A DNA stretch of 64,000 nt from Limnohabitans sp. Rim8 (GCA_945901045.1 CAMDKK010000013.1:1-64000), one strand, 5' to 3'; numbered from the stretch's first letter, positions 47,603 to 56,583 are shown. The notes: generated from the sequence alone by a model not told the origin. Made by a program: numbers and translations.

Positions 47603-48484
47603 ATGTTTGAGGTGTGCCTGTTGTGTCCGGAAGATCGCGTCGAGGTTTTGAGTGAGGCCTTGGAGGCCTTGGAGGCTCTGAGCGTATCCGTGGAAGATGC
47701 GGATGCTGAAACTGAAGCTGAGCAAGCCTTGTTTGGCGAGCCTGGCATGCCAACTCCCAAAGAGGGCTGGCAAAGATCGCGCATGGTGGCGCTTTTTCAA
47801 GAGGAGTTGTCGGCACGAGAAGCCGCCCGTTTGCTTTCAGCGCAAGATTTTTTTGAGGGCTGCCAAGTTGTGGCTGTTGTGGCGGTGGCTGATCAGGATT
47901 GGGTGCGTTTGACGCAATCGCAATTTTCGCCTGTTGAAATCACCTCCGATTTCTGGATTGTTCCGACATGGCATGAACCACCTTTCCAAGCAAAAAAGAT
48001 GATTCGATTGGATCCTGGGTTGGCGTTTGGAACAGGCACGCATCCCACAACACGCATGTGCTTGAGATGGATTGCTTCACACCCTGTTGCGGGTCAACGT
48101 GTACTCGATTACGGTTGTGGCTCCGGCATTTTGGCTATTGGTGCAGCCAAGTATGGTGCAATCCACATTGATGCGGTGGATATTGATACTGCAGCTGTTG
48201 AGTCAACAGTACTCAATGCCCAGGCGAATCACGTTACCCTGAATGCAGGCTTGCCTGATGTGGCCAAAGGTCTTTACGGGACAGTTCTGGCCAACATTTT
48301 GGCAACACCGCTCAAGGTATTGGCGCCCTTGCTGTGCGCGCATGTGGAGGTGGGCGGTGCTTTGGTTTTGGCTGGGATTTTGGAGCGACAGGCTGATGAG
48401 CTCAAACAAGCTTATGCGCCTTATTTGTCACTGCAAGTCAGTGATACGCAAGAAGGTTGGATCTTGATGACGGCGCTAGCCTAA
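47603..48484 (+). CDS. prmA: Ribosomal protein L11 methyltransferase PrmA
   Basis: PrmA trimethylates lysines and the N terminus of ribosomal protein L11. The 293-residue protein has an N-terminal substrate-recognition domain, MIRLDPGLAFGTGTHPTTRMCL, the SAM motif VLDYGCGSGILAIGAAK, DIDTAAVEST and the catalytic-loop NILATPL (NIxxxxL form). Sequence and the accB-accC-prmA order are typical of proteobacteria. It is almost fused to accC, with 2 bases between them. Confidence 0.94.
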   Translation: MFEVCLLCPEDRVEVLSEALEALEALSVSVEDADAETEAEQALFGEPGMPTPKEGWQRSRMVALFQEELSAREAARLLSAQDFFEGCQVVAVVAVADQDWVRLTQSQFSPVEITSDFWIVPTWHEPPFQAKKMIRLDPGLAFGTGTHPTTRMCLRWIASHPVAGQRVLDYGCGSGILAIGAAKYGAIHIDAVDIDTAAVESTVLNAQANHVTLNAGLPDVAKGLYGTVLANILATPLKVLAPLLCAHVEVGGALVLAGILERQADELKQAYAPYLSLQVSDTQEGWILMTALA

Positions 48485-48644
48485 TTTGTGACTGTTGTCA
48501 GCCTCCCCGTGATTCTGCCCAATCTGACACCATAGCCACACATTGATGCGCCGCGTGTTGAACCCCTTTACACAATCGCAGATATCGCGGGCTATCGTCA
48601 CTGCATTTTTTTATCCTTGACAGACCTGTTTTCGAGCATGGCAT

Positions 48645-48677
48645 AAAAAAACCCGATGCGTTGCTGCATCGGGTTTT
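48645..48677 (-). terminator. Rho-independent terminator of the H1-like gene
   Basis: Arms aaaacccgatgc (48648-48659) and gcatcgggtttt (48666-48677) pair perfectly. Read on the minus strand the hairpin is followed by seven T, about 30 bases after the stop of the H1-like gene. It may also stop readthrough from prmA. Confidence 0.88.
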
Positions 48678-48704
48678 GCTTTGCACTTTTAAGGGTGCTG
48701 AACT

Positions 48705-49148
48705 TTAAGGCTTCGCGGCCGAAGGAAACGGCCATGCTGCTTGAGGGTTCAAAGTGGTCTGCGCCGCAGGGGCAGCGGGTGCTTTGGCAGCCTTTTTAGG
48801 GGCAGGCTTTTTAGCCGCTTTCTTAGCAGCTGGTTTTTTAGCAGCTGGTTTCTTGGCGACTGCTTTTTTAGCAGCTGGTTTTTTGGCGGCTACAGCTTTT
48901 TTGGCTGGAGCAGCCTTTTTCGCGGCAGCTTTAGGCGCAGCTTGTTTAGCAGCTACAACTTGTTTAGCAGCTGGCTTTTTGGCCGCTACAGCTTTTTTGG
49001 CTGGAGCGGCCTTTTTGGCTGGAGCAGATTTCTGAGCAGCTGGCGTTTTGGCGGCTACAGCTTTTTTGGCTGGAGCAGCTTTTTTAGCCGGAGCGGATTT
49101 CTTTGCGGGTGCAGCTTTTTTAGCTGCTACTTTTTTTGCAGTTGCCAT
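48705..49148 (-). CDS. Histone H1-like, lysine/alanine/proline-rich DNA-binding protein (AlgP-like)
   Basis: A 147-residue, extremely basic low-complexity protein built from repeats such as AAPAKKA and VAAKKPAAKK, ending in TLNPQAAWPFPSAAKP. Such proteins resemble histone H1, Hc1/HctB and AlgP and bind DNA without a fixed fold. The non-repetitive C-terminal motif suggests a defined contact. A strong aaggag ribosome site precedes the ATG and a terminator follows, so it is a real gene. The repeats make indels likely. Function here is inferred only. Confidence 0.85.
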   Translation of the reverse strand: MATAKKVAAKKAAPAKKSAPAKKAAPAKKAVAAKTPAAQKSAPAKKAAPAKKAVAAKKPAAKQVVAAKQAAPKAAAKKAAPAKKAVAAKKPAAKKAVAKKPAAKKPAAKKAAKKPAPKKAAKAPAAPAAQTTLNPQAAWPFPSAAKP

Positions 49149-49222
49149 GCTTTATTCTCCTTGATCAAGTAGAAAAATCAACAGAGGGAAACGCTGGATG
49201 CCTGTTGGAGGGCATAAAGCGA

Positions 49223-49256
49223 TTCAAGGTGCTGGGGCAGGCCCCAACACCTTGAA
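49223..49256. repeat. Long inverted repeat between the H1-like gene and nrdB
   Basis: ttcaaggtgctggggc (49223-49238) and gccccaacaccttgaa (49241-49256) pair over 16 positions with one mismatch (G-U in minus-strand RNA) and a 2-base loop. No T run follows on either strand. It lies about 80 bases past the nrdB stop, so it could protect or end that transcript. Confidence 0.75.
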
Positions 49257-49338
49257 CTCGGGAAAGCAACTCACGCAAAACCCTTGAGGGATCGCGCATG
49301 TGTTGCTTGTAAATGAAATGCATAATTGTGAAGGGTTT

Positions 49339-50478
49339 TCAATCCCAATCTAAGGCGCCGCCTGATTGGTATTCGATCACGCGGGTCTCGAAGAAATTAC
49401 GCTCTTTCTTCAAGTCAATCATTTCGCTCATCCAAGGGAATGGATTTTCTTCGTTCGGGAACAAGGTTTCCAAACCAATTTGAGTGGCACGCCGGTTGGC
49501 AATGTAGCGCAGGTAGCCTTTGAACATGGAGGCATTCATACCCAACACGCCGCGAGGCATGGTGTCTTCGGCATATTTGTACTCCAATTCGACGGCCTTC
49601 ATAAACAGACCCTTGATTTCTTCCTTGAACTCGGATGTCCACAGCTGGGGATTTTCCAATTTGACGGTGTTGATCAGGTCGATGCCGAAATTGCAATGCA
49701 TAGACTCATCACGCAGAATGTACTGGTACTGCTCGGCAGCGCCCGTCATCTTGTTTTGGCGACCCAATGCCAAAATTTGTGTGAAGCCGACATAAAAGAA
49801 CAAGCCTTCCATCAAGCAAGCGAAGACGATCAATGACTTGAGTAGAGTCTGATCATTTTCAAGCGTACCCGTATTGAAGTTGGGGTCCATGATCGCATTG
49901 ATGAATGGAATCAGAAACTCATCTTTGTCGCGAATGGATTGAACTTCGTTGTAGGCGTTGAAGATCTCGCTCTCGTCCAATCCCAGTGACTCCACGATGT
50001 ACTGGTAAGCATGGGTATGGATGGCTTCTTCAAAAGCTTGCCGCAACAAGAACTGACGGCATTCGGGCGCAGTGATGTGCCGGTAAGTGCCCAAAACAAT
50101 GTTGTTGGCAGCCAAGGAGTCAGCCGTCACAAAAAAGCCGAGGTTGCGTTTGACAATGCGACGCTCGTCTTCAGTCAGACCATTGGGGTCTTTCCATAAA
50201 GCGATGTCACGGGTCATGTTCACTTCCTGCGGCATCCAGTGGTTGGCGCAGGTGGCCAGGTATTTTTCCCAGGCCCATTTGTATTTGAACGGGACCAACT
50301 GATTCACATCAGTCTGACCATTGATGATGCGTTTGTCTGCCGCATTCATTCGGCGGTAGGGTGCTGGGTTGGGTGTTGGAGACACTGACTCTTCAGTGTT
50401 CATGAGTGAACCACTGGCCGGGTAAGAAGGCACTGCACTGGGCACTGCTTGTGTAGATTGATCGTCCCAAGACAACAT
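49339..50478 (-). CDS. nrdB: Ribonucleotide reductase class Ia small subunit NrdB
   Basis: NrdB holds the di-iron tyrosyl radical used by NrdA to reduce ribonucleotides. The 379-residue protein has the radical and ligand motif EAIHTHAY (Glu, His and Tyr in the spacing of E. coli E115, H118 and Y122), [13 protein letters not shown], and [10 protein letters not shown]. The start at 50478 gives MLSWDD. The acidic N-terminal 40 residues (STQAVPSAV onward) are low complexity. A 162-base gap separates it from the nrdA stop. Confidence 0.95.
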   Translation of the reverse strand: MLSWDDQSTQAVPSAVPSYPASGSLMNTEESVSPTPNPAPYRRMNAADKRIINGQTDVNQLVPFKYKWAWEKYLATCANHWMPQEVNMTRDIALWKDPNGLTEDERRIVKRNLGFFVTADSLAANNIVLGTYRHITAPECRQFLLRQAFEEAIHTHAYQYIVESLGLDESEIFNAYNEVQSIRDKDEFLIPFINAIMDPNFNTGTLENDQTLLKSLIVFACLMEGLFFYVGFTQILALGRQNKMTGAAEQYQYILRDESMHCNFGIDLINTVKLENPQLWTSEFKEEIKGLFMKAVELEYKYAEDTMPRGVLGMNASMFKGYLRYIANRRATQIGLETLFPNEENPFPWMSEMIDLKKERNFFETRVIEYQSGGALDWD

Positions 50479-50573
50479 AAAAAATTCCAATTCTCGAATT
50501 ATGAAAGCATGTCAAAGAAAAGAAAAGAAGTGATTAACATACACCCTTTTTTCAATGACCAAGTGTTGTGCAA

Positions 50574-50637
50574 TTGCATCGTAATGACGTCGTAAACACT
50601 TCGATACGATGCAAAGCTGTGACCGTTAAGAGGTCAC
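50574..50637. repeat. Two inverted repeats in the nrdA-nrdB gap
   Basis: ttgcatcgt (50574-50582) pairs with acgatgcaa (50606-50614), and gtgacc (50619-50624) with ggtcac (50632-50637). The second lies only a few bases past the nrdA stop, but no T run follows. Whether these are RNA hairpins or a protein site is unclear. Confidence 0.55.
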
Positions 50638-50640
50638 AAT

Positions 50641-53556
50641 TTATTGGCAGGACTCGCAGCCCGGATCGTCAATTGCACAGAACTTAATGTCGGTTGCTGG
50701 CGTTGTATTCATTTGCGCCTGCGCTGCGGCTGCGGCTGCATCCAATGCACTCATGCCATTGGGCGTACCAGTTGAAGAAACCGCATTCATTTTGTTCGAT
50801 TGCACTGTTGATTTTTCTGCATGTGTTGCGCTGGTCGTTCTCAAATAGTAGGTGGTCTTCAAACCACGCAACCATGCCAGTTTGTAGGTGTCATCGAGTT
50901 TTTTACCTGATGCGCCGGCCATGTAGATGTTCAGCGATTGGGCTTGGTCAATCCATTTTTGGCGGCGCGCTGCAGCTTCGACAATCCAAGTTGTTTCTAC
51001 TTCAAACGCAGTCGCATAAAGCGATTTAATTTCTTGAGGAATACGATCGATGGGGCGCAGCGAACCATCGAAGTGCTTCAGGTCCATCACCATCACATCG
51101 TCCCACAGACCCAAGCGTTTTAAGTCGCGCACCAAGTAGCTGTTGATGATGGTGAATTCACCAGACAAATTGGACTTGACGGAGAGGTTGCCAAAGCAAG
51201 GCTCAATACAAGCGTCAACGCCGATGATGTTGGAGATAGTCGCTGTTGGCGCAATCGCCACACAGTTGGAGTTGCGCATGCCATCCTTGGCAATTTTATT
51301 GCGTAAAGCATCCCAGTCCATGCGCATGGAGCGATCGACTTCAACGTAACCGCCACGCTCACGCTCGAGCAGATCAAGTGTGTCCAAGGGCATGATGCCT
51401 TGTTCCCACAACGAGCCTTTGTAGCTGGAGTATTTGCCCCGCTCGCTGGCCAATTCAGTGGAGGCCCAATAGGCGTAGTAGCAGATAGCTTCCATCGACT
51501 TGTCGGCGAACTCCACCGCCTCTTGGGATGCATAAGGCACACGCATTTGGTACAAGGCATCCTGGAAACCCATCAAGCCCAGACCGACCGGGCGGTGGCG
51601 CATGTTAGAGTCGCGCGCTTTTTTGACGGCGTAATAGTTGATATCAATCACGTTGTCCAACATGCGCATGGCAATGCCAATCGTGCGCTTGAGTTTTTCG
51701 TGGTCTATCTCTTTGCCATTCGGTCCATCTTTCAAGTGCTGTGGCAAGTTAACCGAGCCCAGGTTACACACAGCAGTTTCGGTGTCGCTGGTGTTGAGCG
51801 TGATCTCAGTGCACAGGTTCGAAGAATGCACCACACCTGCATGTTGCTGGGGTGAGCGAATGTTGCAGGGGTCTTTGAATGTGATCCAAGGGTGGCCCGT
51901 TTCAAAGAGCATCGACAGCATTTTGCGCCACATGTCGGTAGCGGCCACTTTTTTGCTGGGCTTAATTTCCCCACGTTCGGCTTTTTGCTCGTAGGCCACA
52001 TAGGCCTTTTCGAAGGCGGCACCAAACAGGTCGTGCAAGTCAGGCACATCGGAAGGGGAGAACAAAGTCCAGTCGCCTTTTTCCATGACGCGGCGCATGA
52101 ACAGGTCGGGGATCCAGTTGGCGGTGTTCATGTCGTGGGTGCGTCGGCGGTCGTCGCCAGTGTTCTTACGCAGCTCCAGGAACTCTTCGATGTCGAGGTG
52201 CCATGTTTCCAGGTAGGTGCAGACGGCGCCTTTGCGCTTGCCGCCTTGGTTAACCGCCACAGCCGTGTCGTTGACCACTTTCAGGAAAGGCACTACGCCT
52301 TGCGATTCGCCGTTGGTACCCTTGATGTGAGAGCCCAGTGCACGCACACGGGTCCAGTCGTTGCCCAAACCGCCAGCAAACTTGGACAGCAATGCGTTTT
52401 CCTTGATCGACTCGTAGATGCCGTCCAGATCGTCTGGCACTGTGGTCAAGTAGCAACTCGACAGCTGTGAGCGCAAGGTCCCGCTATTGAAGAGGGTGGG
52501 GGTAGACGACATGAAGTCGAAAGAGGAAAGAATTTCATAGAACTCGATGGCGCGGGCTTCTCGATCGGCTTCATTCAATGAAAGACCCATGGCCACGCGC
52601 ATGAAGAAAGTTTGCGGCAATTCGATCCGGGTTTTGCGAACGTGCAGGAAATAACGGTCATACAAAGTCTGCAGACCAATGAAGTCGAACTGCAAATCAC
52701 GGGCGGGTTTGAGTGCTTGGGCCAATTTGTGCAAGTCGAATTGGAGCAGTTTTTCATCAAGCAAACTGTTTTCTACGCCCTTTTTGATGAACAGGGGGAA
52801 GTTGTTCACATACTCTTCGGCCATTTGCGCATAGACAACTTCTTTGCCCAGTACTTCTTTGGCAATGGTGTGCATCAACAACCGGGCCGTCGCATAGGTG
52901 TAGTCAGGGTCCTTTTCGAGCAAGGTGCGTGAGGCCAGAATGGACGCTTTGTAGACCTCTTCCATGGGTACGCCGTCGTACAAATTGCGCATCGTTTCAG
53001 CCAAGATCGGGTCGGGTTTGACGTCAGCACCCAAGCCTGCGCAAGCGTTTTCGATCAAGTTTTGCAAATACTTCACATCAAGCGCTACCCTTTGGCCGCC
53101 GTCAATCACATGCAAAATCGGCGCTGCGGGGGCTTTTTCAATCTTGACCTGTGCGCGCTCTTGTGTGCGGCGTTCCCGGTACAACACATAGGCACGAGCC
53201 ACTTCGTGGTTGCTGCTGCGCATCAGACCCAATTCGACCTGGTCTTGCACGTCTTCAATGTGAAAGGTGCCACCACCCGGCCGTGAGCGGACCAAGGCCT
53301 TGACGACATTTTGGGTCATGGTGTCGACGACTTCCCGCACGCTCGCCGAGGCTGCGCCTTGCGTGCCATGAACGGCCAAAAAGGCTTTCATCAAGGCTAC
53401 AGCGATTTTGTTGGGTTCAAACGGAACCACAGCGCCATTGCGGCGGATGATTTGGTAGTTGGCCAAGGCGCTTGAGGAGGCGACAGGGCCAATCTTTTCA
53501 GCTGGATTGCCCAGCAAATTCAAGGTGCTGGTGATCGGGGCAATATTGATTTGCAT
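50641..53556 (-). CDS. nrdA: Ribonucleotide reductase class Ia large subunit NrdA
   Basis: NrdA reduces ribonucleoside diphosphates and sets dNTP supply. The 971-residue protein has an N-terminal ATP-cone (IIRRNGAVVPFEPNKIAVALMKAFLAV), the Cys in SSCYLTTVPDDLDGI, NLCTEITL, the active-site tyrosine region and the redox pair at the extreme end, CESCQ. It is longer than E. coli NrdA (761), which suggests extra or extended N-terminal ATP-cone sequence. A strong promoter with NrdR boxes lies about 100 bases upstream, and nrdB follows on the same strand. Confidence 0.95.
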   Translation of the reverse strand: MQINIAPITSTLNLLGNPAEKIGPVASSSALANYQIIRRNGAVVPFEPNKIAVALMKAFLAVHGTQGAASASVREVVDTMTQNVVKALVRSRPGGGTFHIEDVQDQVELGLMRSSNHEVARAYVLYRERRTQERAQVKIEKAPAAPILHVIDGGQRVALDVKYLQNLIENACAGLGADVKPDPILAETMRNLYDGVPMEEVYKASILASRTLLEKDPDYTYATARLLMHTIAKEVLGKEVVYAQMAEEYVNNFPLFIKKGVENSLLDEKLLQFDLHKLAQALKPARDLQFDFIGLQTLYDRYFLHVRKTRIELPQTFFMRVAMGLSLNEADREARAIEFYEILSSFDFMSSTPTLFNSGTLRSQLSSCYLTTVPDDLDGIYESIKENALLSKFAGGLGNDWTRVRALGSHIKGTNGESQGVVPFLKVVNDTAVAVNQGGKRKGAVCTYLETWHLDIEEFLELRKNTGDDRRRTHDMNTANWIPDLFMRRVMEKGDWTLFSPSDVPDLHDLFGAAFEKAYVAYEQKAERGEIKPSKKVAATDMWRKMLSMLFETGHPWITFKDPCNIRSPQQHAGVVHSSNLCTEITLNTSDTETAVCNLGSVNLPQHLKDGPNGKEIDHEKLKRTIGIAMRMLDNVIDINYYAVKKARDSNMRHRPVGLGLMGFQDALYQMRVPYASQEAVEFADKSMEAICYYAYWASTELASERGKYSSYKGSLWEQGIMPLDTLDLLERERGGYVEVDRSMRMDWDALRNKIAKDGMRNSNCVAIAPTATISNIIGVDACIEPCFGNLSVKSNLSGEFTIINSYLVRDLKRLGLWDDVMVMDLKHFDGSLRPIDRIPQEIKSLYATAFEVETTWIVEAAARRQKWIDQAQSLNIYMAGASGKKLDDTYKLAWLRGLKTTYYLRTTSATHAEKSTVQSNKMNAVSSTGTPNGMSALDAAAAAAQAQMNTTPATDIKFCAIDDPGCESCQ

Positions 53557-53658
53557 TGTGAGATTTTTGTTGATTTTTGGTGGGCGGCGAAAAGGCGAAT
53601 TGTCGAGAATAGGTGGGCTGAAACAGGTCCTGCTCGAGTGGATAAAAAATTCAGTATT

Positions 53659-53674
53659 AACACTATATCTGGGG
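53659..53674 (-). promoter_or_regulatory. NrdR box overlapping the -10 of the nrdA promoter
   Basis: aacactatatctgggg resembles the NrdR consensus (ACACWATATATWGTGT-like) in one half. Its centre is 32 bases, three helical turns, from the second box, the standard spacing for NrdR pairs. Confidence 0.7.
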
Positions 53675-53690
53675 TTTGAAGTGATTGCAA
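53662..53690 (-). promoter_or_regulatory. Sigma-70-type promoter of nrdA
   Basis: On the minus strand TTGCAA (53685-53690) and TATAGT (53662-53667) are separated by exactly 17 bases. Transcription would begin near 53655, leaving a leader of about 100 bases before the nrdA ATG. Confidence 0.75.
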
Positions 53691-53691
53691 G

Positions 53692-53707
53692 CCACTACAT
53701 GTAGTGT
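53692..53707 (-). promoter_or_regulatory. NrdR box upstream of the nrdA -35
   Basis: ccactacatgtagtgt contains the perfect palindrome cactacatgtagtg and fits the NrdR consensus. With the box at 53659 it forms a pair; NrdR bound to both, with dATP, would block the promoter. Confidence 0.75.
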
Positions 53708-54066
53708 ACCGGTCCTTGACGCGATGTGTTCATCCAGTGCACAAATTTGGGTGAAAGTGCCGGATTTTTCAATTGCCGATATGGCTTTAAAAGCAGCCTG
53801 TGGTATCAACAATATTGAGAATTTTTTGGTAAAAATACTGCGTTTGAGCTTGTTTGTCTCTTGAAAGCCGCACCGTTACTTGCGTTGCAACTTTTGAAGC
53901 AGGTCAGTAGATTGTCAAAACTTGGAAAGTGGCCTATGGGAAATATTTTTCGCACCCAATTGGCGCATGTTGTGCAAGAGCCAACACTGAGAATTTCTGT
54001 TGTTTTATGTGCAATTTGATGTTTTTTTGACTTGTCTGTTGAGTTCAAGGTGACCGCGAAGAGGCC
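53708..54066. other. Gene-free stretch between the nrdA control region and the PP0621-like gene
   Basis: About 360 bases with no convincing gene. The minus-strand frame at 53806-54048 has no recognisable motif and no ribosome site. I see no clear terminator or RNA element. Confidence 0.5.
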
Positions 54067-54312
54067 TCATGGGGCCGGAGAACGATCGCCTGCAGCATTT
54101 CGATGGGCTTGGCTGCAATAAAGGCCCAAGACACCAAGTGCCCCTTCATCTTGAGGAAAGTGGATGCGGCAGTGAAGGCAGCTGACCATGGTGTTTGGTT
54201 CGGAATTGGGCTTTGCTGGCTTTTCACTTGGTGTCTTGGTGTGACGGACACGGTTGCGCTTCCAAAGCCAAATGCCAAAAAGAAGCACCAGCAAGAGGAT
54301 CGCCGTTTTCAT
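54067..54312 (-). CDS. Small membrane protein with a C-terminal zinc-binding-like motif (PP0621-like)
   Basis: An 81-residue protein: an N-terminal membrane helix (ILLLVLLFGIWLWKR), a linker, then a metal-binding pattern CLHCRIHFPQ...LYCSQAHRNA (C-x2-C, then C-x3-H), as in PP0621-family and TRASH-like proteins. The function is unknown. It overlaps the stop of the CcsA-like gene by four bases, so it depends on that gene for translation; their jobs may be linked. Confidence 0.75.
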   Translation of the reverse strand: MKTAILLLVLLFGIWLWKRNRVRHTKTPSEKPAKPNSEPNTMVSCLHCRIHFPQDEGALGVLGLYCSQAHRNAAGDRSPAP

Positions 54313-55118
54313 GCTGTACTGCGTTCCAGCAAAACTTCCAAAACAAAGCGTGAACCCACGTAGGCGAGCAAGAGCAGCCCCGCACCGATGTAAAGCACGC
54401 GCACCGCACGCTTACCACGCCAGCCAAAGCGGGCCCTGCCGACCATAAGCATTGCAAAGGTGAGCCAAGACAGCAATGAGAAGATGGTTTTATGGTCCCA
54501 TTTCCAGTGGGCTCCGGAGCGGCCATACAGGGACTCCCCAAAGAAAAACCCGGCCAACAAGGTTGCTGATAAAAGTACAAAGCCCACGCTGACAAATCGG
54601 AAGGTCAGGCGTTCCAGGGTCAACAAAGGCAATCCGCTGGCGCCTTCATGGGCCAGTCGAATTTGCCGTTCTGCATGGGTCATCAAGATGGCATGGACAA
54701 CTGCCACTGCAAACATGCCGTAAGACGCGATCCCCAAAGCCCAATGCAGTGGCAGCCAAGGTGAGGAATCGATGGACAATGATTTGCCCGGGAAGGCAAA
54801 AGCCCCGATGACGGCCAAGGCCCCCAGACTGGCCAGTGCCCTGCCCGCTTTGAGCTGAGGGAAAAATTGACTCTCCACCATGTAGGCTGCCAGTACCAGC
54901 CATGCGGTGATTGACAAAGCTGGTGCAAAGCCGAACCGTGGGGCATCCTCCCAAAGACCCCAAGAGAAGGTCAATAAATGCAAAAAGCCTGCGAACATCA
55001 AAATGTGACGGGTGGTTTTCTCGCCCAAGCGCTGGGCGGCCAGCGCCGGAACGGCGTAGCCGAAGGCGGTCAACAGGCTCAGAAGCAAGGCCCAAGAGGA
55101 TGTATTGGCTAAAATCAT
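54309..55118 (-). CDS. CcsA/YpjD-like inner-membrane protein (cytochrome c assembly family)
   Basis: A 269-residue protein with about eight hydrophobic segments. The block LPLHWALGIASYGMFAVAVVHAILM and DHKTIFSLLSWLTFAMLMVGR (with W and H positions) fit the cytochrome c assembly/CcsA family, which handles heme, and the YpjD group found next to ffh. The start at 55118 is the first one giving a membrane protein; a longer frame would overlap ffh. It is divergent from ffh. A heme role is inferred. Confidence 0.8.
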   Translation of the reverse strand: MILANTSSWALLLSLLTAFGYAVPALAAQRLGEKTTRHILMFAGFLHLLTFSWGLWEDAPRFGFAPALSITAWLVLAAYMVESQFFPQLKAGRALASLGALAVIGAFAFPGKSLSIDSSPWLPLHWALGIASYGMFAVAVVHAILMTHAERQIRLAHEGASGLPLLTLERLTFRFVSVGFVLLSATLLAGFFFGESLYGRSGAHWKWDHKTIFSLLSWLTFAMLMVGRARFGWRGKRAVRVLYIGAGLLLLAYVGSRFVLEVLLERSTA

Positions 55119-55197
55119 AGAACCCAAGTTTAGCGTTTCAGACCCTGTCGCAGGGATTCGGTCTGCTTTGCGTTGCTTTTTTTTGAAGATGACATCC

Positions 55198-56583
55198 ATG
55201 GCCACCGCCCTTTCCGACAAACTTTCCAAACTCGTCAAACAAATCAGTGGACAGGCACGCATCACCGAAGCCAATGTCTCTGACATGCTGCGTGACGTGC
55301 GCATGGCCTTGCTGGAGGCCGACGTGGCCCTGCCGGTCGTACGCGATTTCATTGCCCGTGTGAAAGACAAGGCACTGGGTCAGGAGGTCATGGGCTCGCT
55401 CAAACCCGGTCAGGCGCTGGTGGGTATTGTCAACAACGAGTTGGCCGCCACCATGGGCGAAGGCGTCGTTGACATCAATTTGGCCGCCCAACCGCCCGCT
55501 GTGATCTTGATGGCGGGTTTGCAGGGCGCAGGTAAAACCACCACAACCGCCAAGTTGGCCAAACACCTGATTGAAAAGCGCAAGAAAAAAGTCTTGACCG
55601 TGTCAGGGGACGTGTACCGACCTGCCGCGATCGAGCAGCTCAAAACCGTGACCGCACAAGCCGGTGCCGAGTGGTTCCCGAGCTCGCCCGATCAAAAGCC
55701 GCTGGACATTGCGCTGGCTGCGCTCGACTACGCCAAAAAACACTTTTTTGATGTCCTTCTGGTCGATACCGCGGGCCGCTTGGCGATTGACGAAGCCCTG
55801 ATGGACGAGATCCGCGCTTTGCACAAGGCCCTCAAGCCGGTAGAAACTTTGTTTGTCGTGGACGCCATGCAAGGCCAGGACGCGGCCAATACGGCCAAGG
55901 CTTTCAAAGATGCCTTGCCCCTGACCGGCATCATCTTGACCAAACTCGATGGCGACTCACGCGGTGGGGCGGCTTTGTCGGTGCGGCAAATCACGGGTGC
56001 GCCGATCAAGTTCGCCGGCACCAGTGAAAAAATTGATGGCCTTGAAGTGTTTGACGCACAGCGCCATGCGGGCCGTATTTTGGGCATGGGCGACATTGTG
56101 GCGCTGGTTGAGCAAGTCACTGCCGGTGTCGACATGGAGGCCGCACAAAAGTTGGCCGCCAAGGTCAAAAGTGGTGGTGGGTTTGATTTGAACGATTTTT
56201 TGTCGCAAATCCAGCAGATGAAACAAATGGGGGGCTTGTCCAGCCTGATGGACAAATTACCCAGTCAGCTCACCGCCAAAGCGGCCGGCATGGACCTGGG
56301 AAAAGCAGAAAAAGACATAGGCCGCAAGCAAGGCATCATTCACAGCATGACGCCCAAGGAGCGCGCCAAACCTGAGCTGATCAAAGCCACCCGCAAGCGC
56401 CGCATTGCCGCTGGCGCGGGTGTGCAGGTGCAAGACGTGAACCGCATGCTCAAAGAGTTTGAGCAAATGCAGGACATGATGAAAAAAATGCAGGGCGGCG
56501 GCTTGATGAAAATGATGAAGCGTTTGGGCGGTATGAAGGGCATGGGCGGGATGGGTGGCGGCTTTCCGGGTATGCCACGCTGA
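55198..56583 (+). CDS. ffh: Signal recognition particle protein Ffh
   Basis: Ffh with 4.5S RNA delivers membrane proteins to FtsY and the translocon. The 461-residue protein has the N domain (EANVSDMLRDVRMALLEADVALP in part), the GTPase G domain with MAGLQGAGKTTTTAKLAK, DTAGRLAIDEAL, TKLDGDSRGGAAL, and the methionine-rich M domain ending MKKMQGGGLMKMMKRLGGMKGMGG (in part). The ATG at 55198 aligns with the E. coli N terminus; another at 55189 is possible. Confidence 0.96.
   Translation: MATALSDKLSKLVKQISGQARITEANVSDMLRDVRMALLEADVALPVVRDFIARVKDKALGQEVMGSLKPGQALVGIVNNELAATMGEGVVDINLAAQPPAVILMAGLQGAGKTTTTAKLAKHLIEKRKKKVLTVSGDVYRPAAIEQLKTVTAQAGAEWFPSSPDQKPLDIALAALDYAKKHFFDVLLVDTAGRLAIDEALMDEIRALHKALKPVETLFVVDAMQGQDAANTAKAFKDALPLTGIILTKLDGDSRGGAALSVRQITGAPIKFAGTSEKIDGLEVFDAQRHAGRILGMGDIVALVEQVTAGVDMEAAQKLAAKVKSGGGFDLNDFLSQIQQMKQMGGLSSLMDKLPSQLTAKAAGMDLGKAEKDIGRKQGIIHSMTPKERAKPELIKATRKRRIAAGAGVQVQDVNRMLKEFEQMQDMMKKMQGGGLMKMMKRLGGMKGMGGMGGGFPGMPR

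Noticed and set aside
48790..49140. Repeats in the H1-like gene considered as a CRISPR or minisatellite array
   Set aside because: They are imperfect codon-level repeats inside a coding frame, without regular spacers.
48741..49172. Long plus-strand frames opposite the H1-like gene
   Set aside because: They are antisense shadows of an AAK/PAK repeat gene, which gives long open frames rich in Phe, Ser and Leu or Ala; the minus strand has the ribosome site and terminator.
53806..54048. 80-residue minus-strand open frame in the gap upstream of nrdA
   Set aside because: No ribosome site, no recognisable motif, and composition unlike neighbouring proteins; probably chance.
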